Assembly: GCA_946479985.1 (NCBI GenBank)
Contig: CAMLIF010000039.1
Coordinates: forward strand, 1-28,477
DNA length: 28,477 nucleotides
From: an uncultured Flavobacteriales bacterium
GTDB taxonomy: Bacteria; Bacteroidota; Bacteroidia; Flavobacteriales; Crocinitomicaceae
Direction: 5' to 3'
This document shows, piece after piece, positions 8,601 through 15,049 of this stretch. Numbering within the stretch: the first letter of the stretch is position 1; each line of letters begins with the position of its first letter. Position numbers and translations under genes: made by a program. Below the pieces are notes generated by a model, which made no database searches, was not told where the DNA came from, and saw only the letters and a list, made by a program, of their open reading frames with translations.

Positions 8601-9047
8601 GTTATCATTGACGATTCTGATGATGATGGATTGAGCTTCTGGTATTCGGCGCAGGTTGAAGGTGAAACTGCCGGTTTCTTCAGAATACGCGAAGTAGGCG
8701 GTTCAATAGTTGAGACTTTCCCGGGAGACTTTGGGTCCTACCACCGTTACGACTTTACTGTTGGATTAACACTGAGCACCGAGAAAAACGAAATGGCAGA
8801 TGAGTTTATGGTTTTCCCGAATCCGTCTTCCGATAAAATCCGGGTAGAATATGTTGGTAATCTCGGTGAAGAACTTACTGTTGAGATCCTTGATTTGAAC
8901 GGAAGAGTAATCCAGAGCAAAATCACCACATCAACGAATTATGCGATGGGGATTGACTTTAATATTAACGATCTGCATTCCGGAATGTACATCGTACGAC
9001 TACTCGGCGAAAAGGGAAGCAGAACAACTCCTTTCGTCAAACAATAG
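5601..9047 (+). CDS. T9SS-exported PNGase F-like protein with inserted LamG-like domain
   Basis: A 1148-residue secreted protein. Residues 1-19 are a signal peptide and the last ~80 (VFPNPSSDKIRVEY onward) a T9SS type A sorting domain, so it is surface-bound or released. Against PNGase F as I remember it, CGEWD (73-77) matches CDEWD with catalytic Asp60; GRYITPYGIGFDLG near 605 matches GRFITPYWVGTEK; IEG (E658) fits Glu118; ACCEW (E722) fits Glu206; EGWCPGD fits AGWCPGM. The family removes N-glycans from glycoproteins. Segments close together in PNGase F are here separated by residues ~90-598, which hold a beta-sandwich-like region (~95-275) and a LamG/concanavalin-like fold (~277-470, with LTIEFWSK, WHHWAFVKK, IDEFSVWSSAL). 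PNGase F Arg61 is replaced by Tyr78, so activity is uncertain. It is monocistronic, with a strong terminator downstream. Confidence 0.8.
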   Translation: MKKRILFILAIVAAFQLNAQDTTWVQTFTFDSIETRRADFEFPSSLDDKRFEKVLMYYKLKCSPLTTWDQYNCGEWDYLTYTRIFDHTGVMDSVRVDGKNYKVNQTSPNSYAYAASPYYNQQWKAVQNRTQNAASLFPVSGTGSTPLTLVNAGINGKTIQWVIPASELAASGVTAGDLQGLQLNLSSMLASLQGVKIRIKSSLLTSLASMETTGFTTVYDNTLSGITAGLNTLNFSAPFIYDGTSNLVIELSYSDAREMTASVDLNMIDAPATANSLVYDNVNGTFVTTAANYAEVNLNNVDMGADLTIEFWSKGNGNTGQSTSILEAVDSLNRRILNIHMPWSDNTVYWDAGSNGSGSYDRISKAATVTEMDNVWHHWAFVKKSSTGEMFIYKDGVQWHSGTNLNLPVGKITKFILGSNIDQGYQWRGSIDEFSVWSSALDAATIASWKDKKIDATHPDYASLETYYDFDGQLAMMDRSGNNRLGMCSDLNMVQNMQSVVTGIVSLDAIPEISLIQGTMNAATNDSVLVAQFPETSVVYEYEVGTNSFHISNNYAAYTQGTFDTLNVAGSVIGSGSSVVDATLTLDTITYYQAPFEVVNDVEIGRYITPYGIGFDLGPQGFAWIYDVTDYQKYLSGMVDLAAHNTQELIDLKFAFIEGIPPRDVHNIEPVWKNWTSYNYAEMANDVVLQATPVILSDTSSMYKLKTRLSGHGQVGNGACCEWQDKHHKILLDGVERFNWSIWQTNECGENPNIKQGGTWPYAREGWCPGDMVKEFDQELTPFVTPGDTILIDYDIDDVPANDAGQAGGNYVTAIDLVSYSAPNFTHDAALVDVLNPNNYEYYSKYNPTCSNPRVIIQNTGLQTLHSVKLAYWVTTDYYEVFTWPCNLGFMEKEVVELPITDQMFWFGAAVADGFTARILEIEGAAGVDEYAQNNEFKTRYTAPETVDHHFYAWYKTNNKAIENKWRLIDGAGNTIFERTTLTNTTEYKDTFDLAPGCYSVIIDDSDDDGLSFWYSAQVEGETAGFFRIREVGGSIVETFPGDFGSYHRYDFTVGLTLSTEKNEMADEFMVFPNPSSDKIRVEYVGNLGEELTVEILDLNGRVIQSKITTSTNYAMGIDFNINDLHSGMYIVRLLGEKGSRTTPFVKQ

Positions 9048-9070
9048 CATATAATTGTTCGTTATAAATG

Positions 9071-9105
9071 AACGTCGTTCTTCTTCGGAGGAACGGCGTT
9101 TTTTT
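9071..9105 (+). terminator. Rho-independent terminator with UUCG tetraloop
   Basis: A 13-bp stem (9071-9083 with 9088-9100, including two G-U pairs) is closed by the very stable cTTCGg tetraloop and followed by a run of T to 9105. It starts 23 nt after the stop of the PNGase F-like gene, so it ends that transcript before the tandem repeat array. Confidence 0.9.
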
Positions 9106-9166
9106 GTCGTCGACTTCGATACATCAGCCTGACGAAAAAAAGGCGCGCCTGTAACAGAGGCACTCT

Positions 9167-9504
9167 CCTCATAAGTATAGGTCTGCCTGCGAGTATGTAT
9201 AGGTCTACCTCTTCTTATGTCTAGGTCTGCACATGAATATGTATAGGTCCATCTTCTCTTATGTATAGGTGTACATGTGGATATGTATAGGTCTATCTTC
9301 TCTTATGTATAGGTGTGCATCTGAATAAGTATAGGTCTACCTCCTCTTATGTATGGGTGTGCCTGTGAGCATATGCAGGTATGGATGCGAGTACATAAAG
9401 GTGCGTCGATGAGCACCTAATGGTATGACGACGCGCACTTAAGGGTGTGATGACGAGTACATAAGGGTATGACGATGACCACCTAAGGGCATAACGATGA
9501 GTAC
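9167..9504. repeat. Tandem array of 22-bp degenerate repeats (about 15.5 copies)
   Basis: Fifteen consecutive 22-bp units (9167-9496) plus a partial sixteenth. Each unit has an 8-bp variable lead, a core GTATAGGT or variant, and a 6-bp tail. Units 1-9 keep the core GTATAGGT almost unchanged, and their leads alternate between a CTTCTTAT type and a GTGAATAT type, giving a 44-bp super-period. Unit 10 is intermediate. Units 11-16 drift to leads like ACGAGTAC, cores like ATAAGGGT and tails like ATGACG. The unit length is not a multiple of three and there are no spacers, so it is neither coding nor CRISPR. It fills the gap between the terminator of the upstream gene and the 3' end of maf on the other strand. 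Function unknown. Confidence 0.9.
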
Positions 9505-9524
9505 AAGTTGGGGTTGGCGCAGGA

Positions 9525-10103
9525 TTACAAATCCTCCGCTGCAAGTTCTTTCAATTCCCGGTAAACCAAATGCGTTGGCAGCCCCATAACGGTGGTGTAA
9601 CTTCCGTTCATTTTCTCCACAGCTACATAACCGATCCATTCCTGTACGCCATAAGAGCCGGCTTTGTCGTATGGCTTGTAATTATCAATGTAATTGGCAA
9701 TCTCACTTTGGGTCAATTTTGAGAACGTAACCTCTGTTCTGTCTGAGAAGCGTGTTCCGGATGAGCTGTTCCCTATAAACACGCCGGTAATGACTTCGTG
9801 TGTTTCTCCGGAGAGTTCAGTGAGCATTTCAATGGCTTCTTCCCTGGATGTTGGTTTTCCTAAGATCCGGCCTTTCAGAATCACGACCGTATCAGCGCAG
9901 AGAACTATTTCTTCTTCGCTCAGATCAGCGAAAAGTGCTTTAGCTTTCAACTCTGCCAGGTATTCCGGAACATCAGCTAAGGCTAATGTTTCGGGGTAAT
10001 GTTCATCTGTGTCTTTGGTTCTCACTTCGAAATCGAAACCAAGGCCGGCAAGCAATTCTTTTCTTCGGGGAGATCCGGAACCTAAAATCAGCTTTTTTGT
10101 CAT
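9525..10103 (-). CDS. maf: Maf family nucleotide pyrophosphatase
   Basis: A 192-residue cytoplasmic enzyme of the Maf/HAM1-like fold that hydrolyses nucleoside triphosphates (dTTP, UTP or modified bases) to monophosphates and pyrophosphate. It is associated with house-cleaning and division control. The start motif LILGSGSPRRKELL (SxSPRR), then LCADTVVILKGRILGKP with the catalytic Asp, and DKAGSYGVQ are all present. The frame extends ten codons further upstream, but homology starts at MTKKLILGS, whose ATG overlaps the stop of the prenyltransferase gene by four bases (ATGA). It is therefore the last gene of the queE-porE-ubiA-maf operon. The length is normal. Confidence 0.95.
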   Translation of the reverse strand: MTKKLILGSGSPRRKELLAGLGFDFEVRTKDTDEHYPETLALADVPEYLAELKAKALFADLSEEEIVLCADTVVILKGRILGKPTSREEAIEMLTELSGETHEVITGVFIGNSSSGTRFSDRTEVTFSKLTQSEIANYIDNYKPYDKAGSYGVQEWIGYVAVEKMNGSYTTVMGLPTHLVYRELKELAAEDL

Positions 10104-11071
10104 AAGAAATACCAGTAATAAGGCATGGAACAACCAATGATCATTAAAATTTTCAGTAAGAGATCGGCTTGTTTTAAGCGTTTATTCTCGTCTTTTAAAC
10201 TCAACAGGATAATCACGAATAAAACTCCAACCGGAATCAGGAAAATGGGTGCGAAAGCTTTTAAGAATGAATCCCGGTAGAGAAAATAACCGTCGAGAAG
10301 AAATGGAGTGGAGGTAAGCAGAAGTAATACAAGCAATATGATCGCGATGCGTTTTGTTTTTCTCTTCCCCAAAACTATCGGAAGTGTTTTTGCTCTTAAG
10401 ATTAAATCTCCCGGAACATCCTGAATGTCTTTGATGATTTCCCGGATCAGGTTCAATATTCCGGCATAGAACGCAAAAACGAGTACAACAAAGGTATTGA
10501 AGTAAGAACCGAAAGCCCAGCCGGTATGCAGGGGAGTTTCTAATGTCCAGCTGCTCGGCAGATTATCACGCTGACTTTGTATGAATTCCAAAAAGTGGAT
10601 TCCGCACAGAATAGGTACAAGAGCAGTTAACCCGGCAATAATCAGGTTTCCTATGAAAAACTTCCGCTTGAAATAGGTAGAGTAGAACCAAAGCGCATTG
10701 ATGCTCAGCAAATGAATGAAAACATACCAGAATGTGTCGTAACGCCAGCTTAGGTAACAGGCAATTGCGAAGGCGGTGAAATTCATTGTCCAGTGCAGCA
10801 CAATTGCCCAGCGCGGCTTCACAAACTTTCCAATGATTACTTTGTCCGGTTTGTTAACCTTATCGGCCTTCACATCGAAATAATCGTTAATGATATTTCC
10901 TGCGGCTGCAATGAGAACGGTAGAAAAAACAAGTAAGAAAAAATCGAATGGCTCAGAGTTTCCCTGGACGGAATCCATCTTGATCCGCGGTATAAAATAA
11001 ACCCGCATTCCGTACATTGTCAAGGCAATGACGAAAAGATTGATCGGTCTTACAAGTTTGAGTATATGCAT
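10100..11071 (-). CDS. UbiA family prenyltransferase (possibly geranylgeranylglycerol-phosphate type)
   Basis: A 323-residue inner-membrane protein with about eight or nine hydrophobic helices. The two Asp-rich prenyl-diphosphate/Mg sites of the UbiA superfamily are visible: NDYFDVKAD at residues 62-70 and IKDIQDVPGD near 215-225. The family transfers a polyprenyl chain to an aromatic or glycerol-phosphate acceptor. Relatives next to maf in Flavobacteriales are often named geranylgeranylglycerol-phosphate geranylgeranyltransferase; a role in menaquinone synthesis (MenA) is the alternative. The ATG shares one base with the stop of the PorE-like gene (TAATG), and its own stop overlaps the maf start, so translation is likely coupled. 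The exact acceptor is not inferable. Confidence 0.85.
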   Translation of the reverse strand: MHILKLVRPINLFVIALTMYGMRVYFIPRIKMDSVQGNSEPFDFFLLVFSTVLIAAAGNIINDYFDVKADKVNKPDKVIIGKFVKPRWAIVLHWTMNFTAFAIACYLSWRYDTFWYVFIHLLSINALWFYSTYFKRKFFIGNLIIAGLTALVPILCGIHFLEFIQSQRDNLPSSWTLETPLHTGWAFGSYFNTFVVLVFAFYAGILNLIREIIKDIQDVPGDLILRAKTLPIVLGKRKTKRIAIILLVLLLLTSTPFLLDGYFLYRDSFLKAFAPIFLIPVGVLFVIILLSLKDENKRLKQADLLLKILMIIGCSMPYYWYFL

Positions 11072-13086
11072 TATTTCACGACAGTATATTCTGTTCTACG
11101 ATTTTCCTGGTGCATTTTCTGTTTCGCGGCTTCTGTTGTCTGTTTCGCAATTTCCTCATCTGAGAAGATCGGTTTTGTTTCACCGAATCCTTTGGAAGTT
11201 AAACGAGAAGCTGCAATTCCGTTTGTAACTAGGAAGTCCAGTACCGATTTTGCACGGGCTTCGGATAGTTTCATGTTTACCACGGCATCACCCTGTGTAT
11301 CGGTATGACCGGCAATTTCTATTTTGATATCCGGATTCGTTTTCAGGAAATCGCGCAATTTTGTCAACTCAATGGTTGATTCCGGTCGAAGTGTGGCCAA
11401 ATTCAAATCGAAGAATACGTTTTTCAATGCAACAGGAATTCCCGGCGCACTCAGCGGAACCAATGGAACGTCCATGTGGAATACTTCCTGGTTTTCCGGA
11501 AGTGTCATGTTGAAATTCTGAGAGAAGAAGTTGTATCCCGGATAAGAAACGTTCAGAACGTATTCGCAGTCGAGTGGAAGTGAAACGGTAAATGCTCCTG
11601 TAACCGGATCGGCTTCGGAACGAATGATCTCTTTTCCTGTTTTGATATCGATCAAAGAGAATTTCCCCGGAACCGGTTTCTTATTCGGACTTGTCTGATC
11701 GTATACCAAACCGTCGAAGTATAATGTTTTAACCGGTTTGAATTTCTCCGGCATCATGAAGTAGTACAAATCCAGATCACCATAACCACCTGCTCTGTCT
11801 GATGCGAAGAAAGCAATTTCACCGTCGGCACTTACCATTAATGAATTATCGTCGGTTTGCGAATTGATCGGGTAACCTAAATTTTCAGCTTCGCTCCAGT
11901 TTCCGGATGCGTCCATGCGTGAAACGAAGATGTCTAATCCTCCGAATCCTTTATGACCACGGGAAGCAAAATACAATGTTTTACCGTCCGGGTGAATCAG
12001 TACCGATTCTTCCATTAGGGGTGTATTTATTGTGTTTGGAAGACGGATAGGAGCGCCCCAGGTTCCATTGTCAAGCAGGTTGGAAACAAAAATATCTGCA
12101 TCAGATTCCATTCCTCTGGAGCTTACACGACGCACAAAGTACATGGTTTTCCCATCGGATGATAGTGATGGCTGCGATTCCCAGCTTCCGGTATTGATCA
12201 GTCCCGGAAGATTTACCGGGTTTGTCCATTGCTGTCCTAAGCGTTTCGTTATAAACAAATCACAGCTTCCTTTTCCGGTTCTTCCATCGCCGTAATCAAT
12301 AAAATCGCCCATGGAACAGGCAACAAAGATCAGGCTTCTTCCATCGGCAGAAATGGTTGGAGCTCCTTCGTTTCTCAGCGTATTGATGTTTGTTGGCATT
12401 GGGAAAGCTTTTTCCCAGATATTGTATTCGTTTAGATTAGAAACAAAGAAATCTTCCTGCTTTTTGTATTTTTCTTCCGGTGCAGGAACACGATCATCGT
12501 GTATAAGGCGTGTGAACAGAATTGTTTTTCCATCAACAGTTATAGTAGGAAAGTATTCAGGATCGGCAGTATTCACACCTGCACCCAAATTGATCGGATT
12601 GAAATTGCTTGGATTCTTTTGTTCCTCCAAAGCTAAATTTGCCATTTCAATGATCTGGTTGGCATCTTTCACATATTGCGGATTTGCACTTTTTATCTGA
12701 GTGTAAGTAGTCAGTGTTTTGATCGCATTAGTGAAATCGTTTTCCTTGTATTCCAACAGTCCTAAATAGTAATAAGTAGAACCTGTTCTTGAATGCTGCG
12801 GATTAATGGCTATTGCCTGGCGGTAATGTTCTATAGCTTTTGCGTTTTCACGCTTGTATTCTGAAAATTCGCCGGCGAGAAGGTGAGCTTCCCAGAATTT
12901 AGGGTCGCGCTCTAAGGCTTTTTCACAATAATCAATTGCTTCTGTAAAGTTGCTTTTACCAATTTTCTGGGCTTTTTCAACCAGTTCAATCGCTTTTTTA
13001 TCTTTTGAAGAGTATACAATCTGTGCATTAGAACAACTTGAAAGAACAGTTACTATAACTGCTAAAATGGTAATGAATCCTTTCAT
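11071..13086 (-). CDS. PorE-like TPR/PD40/OmpA lipoprotein (T9SS-associated)
   Basis: A 671-residue lipoprotein. A signal sequence ends in the lipobox LSSC with Cys18 for lipidation. TPR-like repeats fill ~30-145 (YCEKALERDPKFWEAHLLAGE, AIEHYRQAIAINPQHSRTGS). A PD40 beta-propeller spans ~160-430 (repeats such as SADGRSLIFV, SSDGKTMYFV, HPDGKTLYFAS). A carboxypeptidase-regulatory-like domain lies at ~450-535. A C-terminal OmpA peptidoglycan-binding domain spans ~555-671 (VFFDLNLATL, GHTDTQGD, SEARAKSV, ENRRTEY). This order is that described for PorE, the peptidoglycan-anchored outer-membrane component of T9SS in Porphyromonas. Paralogues of this architecture occur in many Bacteroidota, so the PorE role is probable, not certain. 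Nearby genes for T9SS-sorted proteins fit. It sits one base after queE. Confidence 0.8.
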   Translation of the reverse strand: MKGFITILAVIVTVLSSCSNAQIVYSSKDKKAIELVEKAQKIGKSNFTEAIDYCEKALERDPKFWEAHLLAGEFSEYKRENAKAIEHYRQAIAINPQHSRTGSTYYYLGLLEYKENDFTNAIKTLTTYTQIKSANPQYVKDANQIIEMANLALEEQKNPSNFNPINLGAGVNTADPEYFPTITVDGKTILFTRLIHDDRVPAPEEKYKKQEDFFVSNLNEYNIWEKAFPMPTNINTLRNEGAPTISADGRSLIFVACSMGDFIDYGDGRTGKGSCDLFITKRLGQQWTNPVNLPGLINTGSWESQPSLSSDGKTMYFVRRVSSRGMESDADIFVSNLLDNGTWGAPIRLPNTINTPLMEESVLIHPDGKTLYFASRGHKGFGGLDIFVSRMDASGNWSEAENLGYPINSQTDDNSLMVSADGEIAFFASDRAGGYGDLDLYYFMMPEKFKPVKTLYFDGLVYDQTSPNKKPVPGKFSLIDIKTGKEIIRSEADPVTGAFTVSLPLDCEYVLNVSYPGYNFFSQNFNMTLPENQEVFHMDVPLVPLSAPGIPVALKNVFFDLNLATLRPESTIELTKLRDFLKTNPDIKIEIAGHTDTQGDAVVNMKLSEARAKSVLDFLVTNGIAASRLTSKGFGETKPIFSDEEIAKQTTEAAKQKMHQENRRTEYTVVK

Positions 13087-13087
13087 A

Positions 13088-13702
13088 CTAAGGGATGTTA
13101 AGGTATTTATGAGTTTGCAGTGAAATACGCCATTGCGGGTTCTCTTTCACAAAGTCTATGATGTTTGGCAATAACCGTTCCTGTTTTGACCATTCAGGTT
13201 GTAAATACAGTTTACAGTCTTTGGTTACTTTTTTTGCATGATCCTGCGCCCACTGGAAGTCACTTTTATTGAAGATCACCACTTTCAGCTCGTTTGCTTT
13301 GGCATAAGCTTCCTCAACCGGGGCTTTGAATTTCTTCGGTGAAAAGGTGTACCAATCAACATTTCCGCGTAAAGGATGCGCGCCCGATGTTTCAATGGCT
13401 ACTTTCTTCCCGATTTGCTGAAGCGCCTCCACCAGCGGAGTTAAGTCATACATGGCAGGTTCCCCGCCTGTAATGACTACCAGTTCATTCGGATAAACTT
13501 TTACGAAGTCGATCAATTGTTCTATAGTGAAATGCGGATGAGCATCGGCATCCCACGATTCTTTTACGTCGCACCAAACACAGCCAACGTCGCAGCCTCC
13601 CAAACGAATGAAGTAAGCAGCAGCTCCGCTATACATTCCTTCGCCCTGAAGGGTGTAAAAATGTTCCATGATCGGATAAGAAACGGGACTGGAAATCGTC
13701 AT
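13088..13702 (-). CDS. queE: 7-carboxy-7-deazaguanine synthase
   Basis: A 204-residue radical SAM enzyme that turns 6-carboxy-tetrahydropterin into 7-carboxy-7-deazaguanine on the queuosine/preQ1 pathway. The QGEG motif (residues 19-22) is followed by the iron-sulfur motif C37-x3-C41-x2-C44 (CDVGCVWC) and then DVKESWD. VITGGEPAMYDL binds SAM. The start at 13702 gives the short lead before MEHFYTLQGEG that I recall in Bacteroidota homologues. A perfect -7 promoter element ends only four bases upstream, so either the mRNA is leaderless or translation begins at Met12 (13669). It is the first gene of the operon, with a one-base gap to the PorE-like gene. Confidence 0.95.
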   Translation of the reverse strand: MTISSPVSYPIMEHFYTLQGEGMYSGAAAYFIRLGGCDVGCVWCDVKESWDADAHPHFTIEQLIDFVKVYPNELVVITGGEPAMYDLTPLVEALQQIGKKVAIETSGAHPLRGNVDWYTFSPKKFKAPVEEAYAKANELKVVIFNKSDFQWAQDHAKKVTKDCKLYLQPEWSKQERLLPNIIDFVKENPQWRISLQTHKYLNIP

Positions 13703-13706
13703 ACAT

Positions 13707-13714
13707 CAAAAATA
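13707..13714 (-). promoter_or_regulatory. -7 promoter element (TATTTTTG) of the queE operon
   Basis: TATTTTTG fits TAnnTTTG exactly and lies four bases before the queE ATG. No clear TTG is at -33 spacing. If used, transcription would start at or very near the start codon, giving an essentially leaderless message. Confidence 0.45.
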
Positions 13715-13790
13715 CGTAAAGAGAATTGAAACTTCGACACGCTTATTAACCAATTGTTCACTTGAAAATAGAAAGCCACCCACCTTATTA

Positions 13791-13883
13791 GCTGCAAAGC
13801 AGCTTTCTCGAAAGCGTTGCTTTCTCTTCTCAAGGGAGGAAACTCTAATCCGCTTTCCCCTTTGAAGGGGGATTGAGGGGGAT
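13791..13883. repeat. Palindrome-rich intergenic element (REP-like)
   Basis: This stretch between the potassium channel stop and the queE promoter contains nested short palindromes: GCTTTC-TC-GAAAGC (13802-13815), GAAAGC-GTT-GCTTTC (13810-13824) and CCCCTT-TG-AAGGGG (13857-13870), then G-rich tracts GGGGGATTGAGGGGGATGG. The last part resembles an intergenic motif that recurs in many Bacteroidota genomes, by impression only. It may act as a terminator or mRNA-stabilising hairpin for the channel gene. Two 64-codon minus-strand frames crossing it are not considered genes. Confidence 0.5.
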
Positions 13884-13896
13884 GGCAGAGCAAGTT

Positions 13897-14835
13897 TCAA
13901 TTGAGTGGTTCCAAATCACTCAGCTGATCAATATTGAGAATAATCGTCCCGGTTTCATCGGCTGCGAAATTGCGTTTGAATTTCACTCCGCCAGCCCATT
14001 GATGCTCGGCATAAGAATGTTTTTTAATAACTGTCTGCGCATACGTTTCATCAAAAGCCTCAATGAGCACCAGTAATTCTGCCAGTCGGCCGCGGATATC
14101 TGAAATGCTTAATTCGTAGAACGGCGATTCTTCATCGATCAAATGTACCAGGGTCCAGGTTAAAGGAAAGTATTTCACAAAGCTAACCTGCAGCGGAACA
14201 TTGTAGTATTTCCGGTGAAAACCACCTTTTTCACTGTTTTCCTCCACCATAGAAAGAAGCACGTCTACTTTCGTATTCAGTAAAACGCTGTTGCGGTGAT
14301 TTACTATTTTGAACATCACAGCCGTTTTGTCGTTGTGCGGGGTGATGATGACATTGTGCGAGAATGCAATTTTGGTTGATGGCCGTGAAAAACGACCGTA
14401 AATAAGACCTGTTGCAATAGCAAAAGCGATTAAGCCGACAAAAGCTTCCATTGCAGCAATAAACGACGTGAGGTTTCCCTTCGGCGCAATTGCTCCGTAA
14501 CCAACGGTAGTAAATGTTTGTGCGCTGAAATAGAATGTTGCAACAAATTCGTTTTGATTCGGATCTATTCCCTGCAGATGTTCAATTCCTACGAGGCAAT
14601 AGATAGATGCGAAAATGACGTTTGCCAGTAAGAAGCTGACAACAAGGAAGATCCCGAATTTCCATGCGCTGATATCTACGAGGTATTTGTAGAAGTCTTT
14701 GAGCATGCGGATACTTCCGACACGTTTGATGTTGTAGGAACCGTCTTCGTTCAGGATGCGCTTGATATTCCTTTGGTAGGTAGTGCCCAAACCCGGATCC
14801 TGCGCTTCTGATTGTTTTATTTTATGTTGAGCCAT
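13897..14835 (-). CDS. Inward-rectifier (Kir-type) potassium channel
   Basis: A 312-residue inner-membrane channel of the KirBac family. An amphipathic N-terminal segment (residues ~40-55) precedes the first membrane helix (~60-82). The pore loop carries the selectivity filter TTVGYG at residues 109-114, preceded by FYFSAQTF, and the second helix spans ~122-147 (SFIAAMEAFVGLIAFAIATGLIYGRF). The C-terminal half (~150-305) is the cytoplasmic immunoglobulin-like Kir domain, with FSHNVIITPHNDKTAVMFKIVNHR near its start. The length matches KirBac proteins. It passes potassium ions; its gating ligand is unknown. The gene is separated from sucD by ~210 nt with a terminator and an inverted repeat, so it is probably its own transcription unit. 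Confidence 0.93.
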   Translation of the reverse strand: MAQHKIKQSEAQDPGLGTTYQRNIKRILNEDGSYNIKRVGSIRMLKDFYKYLVDISAWKFGIFLVVSFLLANVIFASIYCLVGIEHLQGIDPNQNEFVATFYFSAQTFTTVGYGAIAPKGNLTSFIAAMEAFVGLIAFAIATGLIYGRFSRPSTKIAFSHNVIITPHNDKTAVMFKIVNHRNSVLLNTKVDVLLSMVEENSEKGGFHRKYYNVPLQVSFVKYFPLTWTLVHLIDEESPFYELSISDIRGRLAELLVLIEAFDETYAQTVIKKHSYAEHQWAGGVKFKRNFAADETGTIILNIDQLSDLEPLN

Positions 14836-14874
14836 GGATTATTAGGAATATAAAGTGAAGTTAGTAAAAAGAGG

Positions 14875-14990
14875 CATCTCGGCTGCGCTCGATGACCCTT
14901 TTTCTTCGCTAAGCAATTTTGTTATGTGTTCTACAGATTAGTTTGTTATTGAGGCAGATTTTTTTCGGGTCATCGAGCGCAGCCGAGATG
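14875..14990. repeat. Perfect 24-bp inverted repeat with 68-bp loop
   Basis: Bases 14875-14898 (beginning CATCTCGGCTGCGCTCGATG) are exactly the reverse complement of 14967-14990, with 68 bases between. No coding frame is inside. The arm is a GC-rich motif that I believe is dispersed in several Bacteroidota genomes. Possible readings are a MITE-like element, two opposed copies of a repeat, or an RNA stem between the sucD terminator and the channel gene. Confidence 0.85.
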
Positions 14991-14995
14991 AAACC

Positions 14996-15027
14996 AAAAA
15001 TCCCGGTCTGCAAGCAAACCGGGATTT
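14996..15027 (-). terminator. Rho-independent terminator of sucD
   Basis: On the minus strand a perfect 10-bp stem AAATCCCGGT / ACCGGGATTT with a 10-nt loop is followed by a T run (TTTTT to 14996). It begins 22 nt after the sucD stop. Confidence 0.88.
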
Positions 15028-15049
15028 CCGTACTATTTGGAAAAGCTGA

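Noticed and set aside
9167..9504. CRISPR array
   Set aside because: Units are directly abutting 22-mers with gradual drift and no unique spacers; no cas genes are nearby.
9347..9639. Minus-strand frames of 65-66 codons across the repeat array
   Set aside because: They are built from the repeats, whose 22-bp unit shifts frame each copy, and one runs into maf out of frame.
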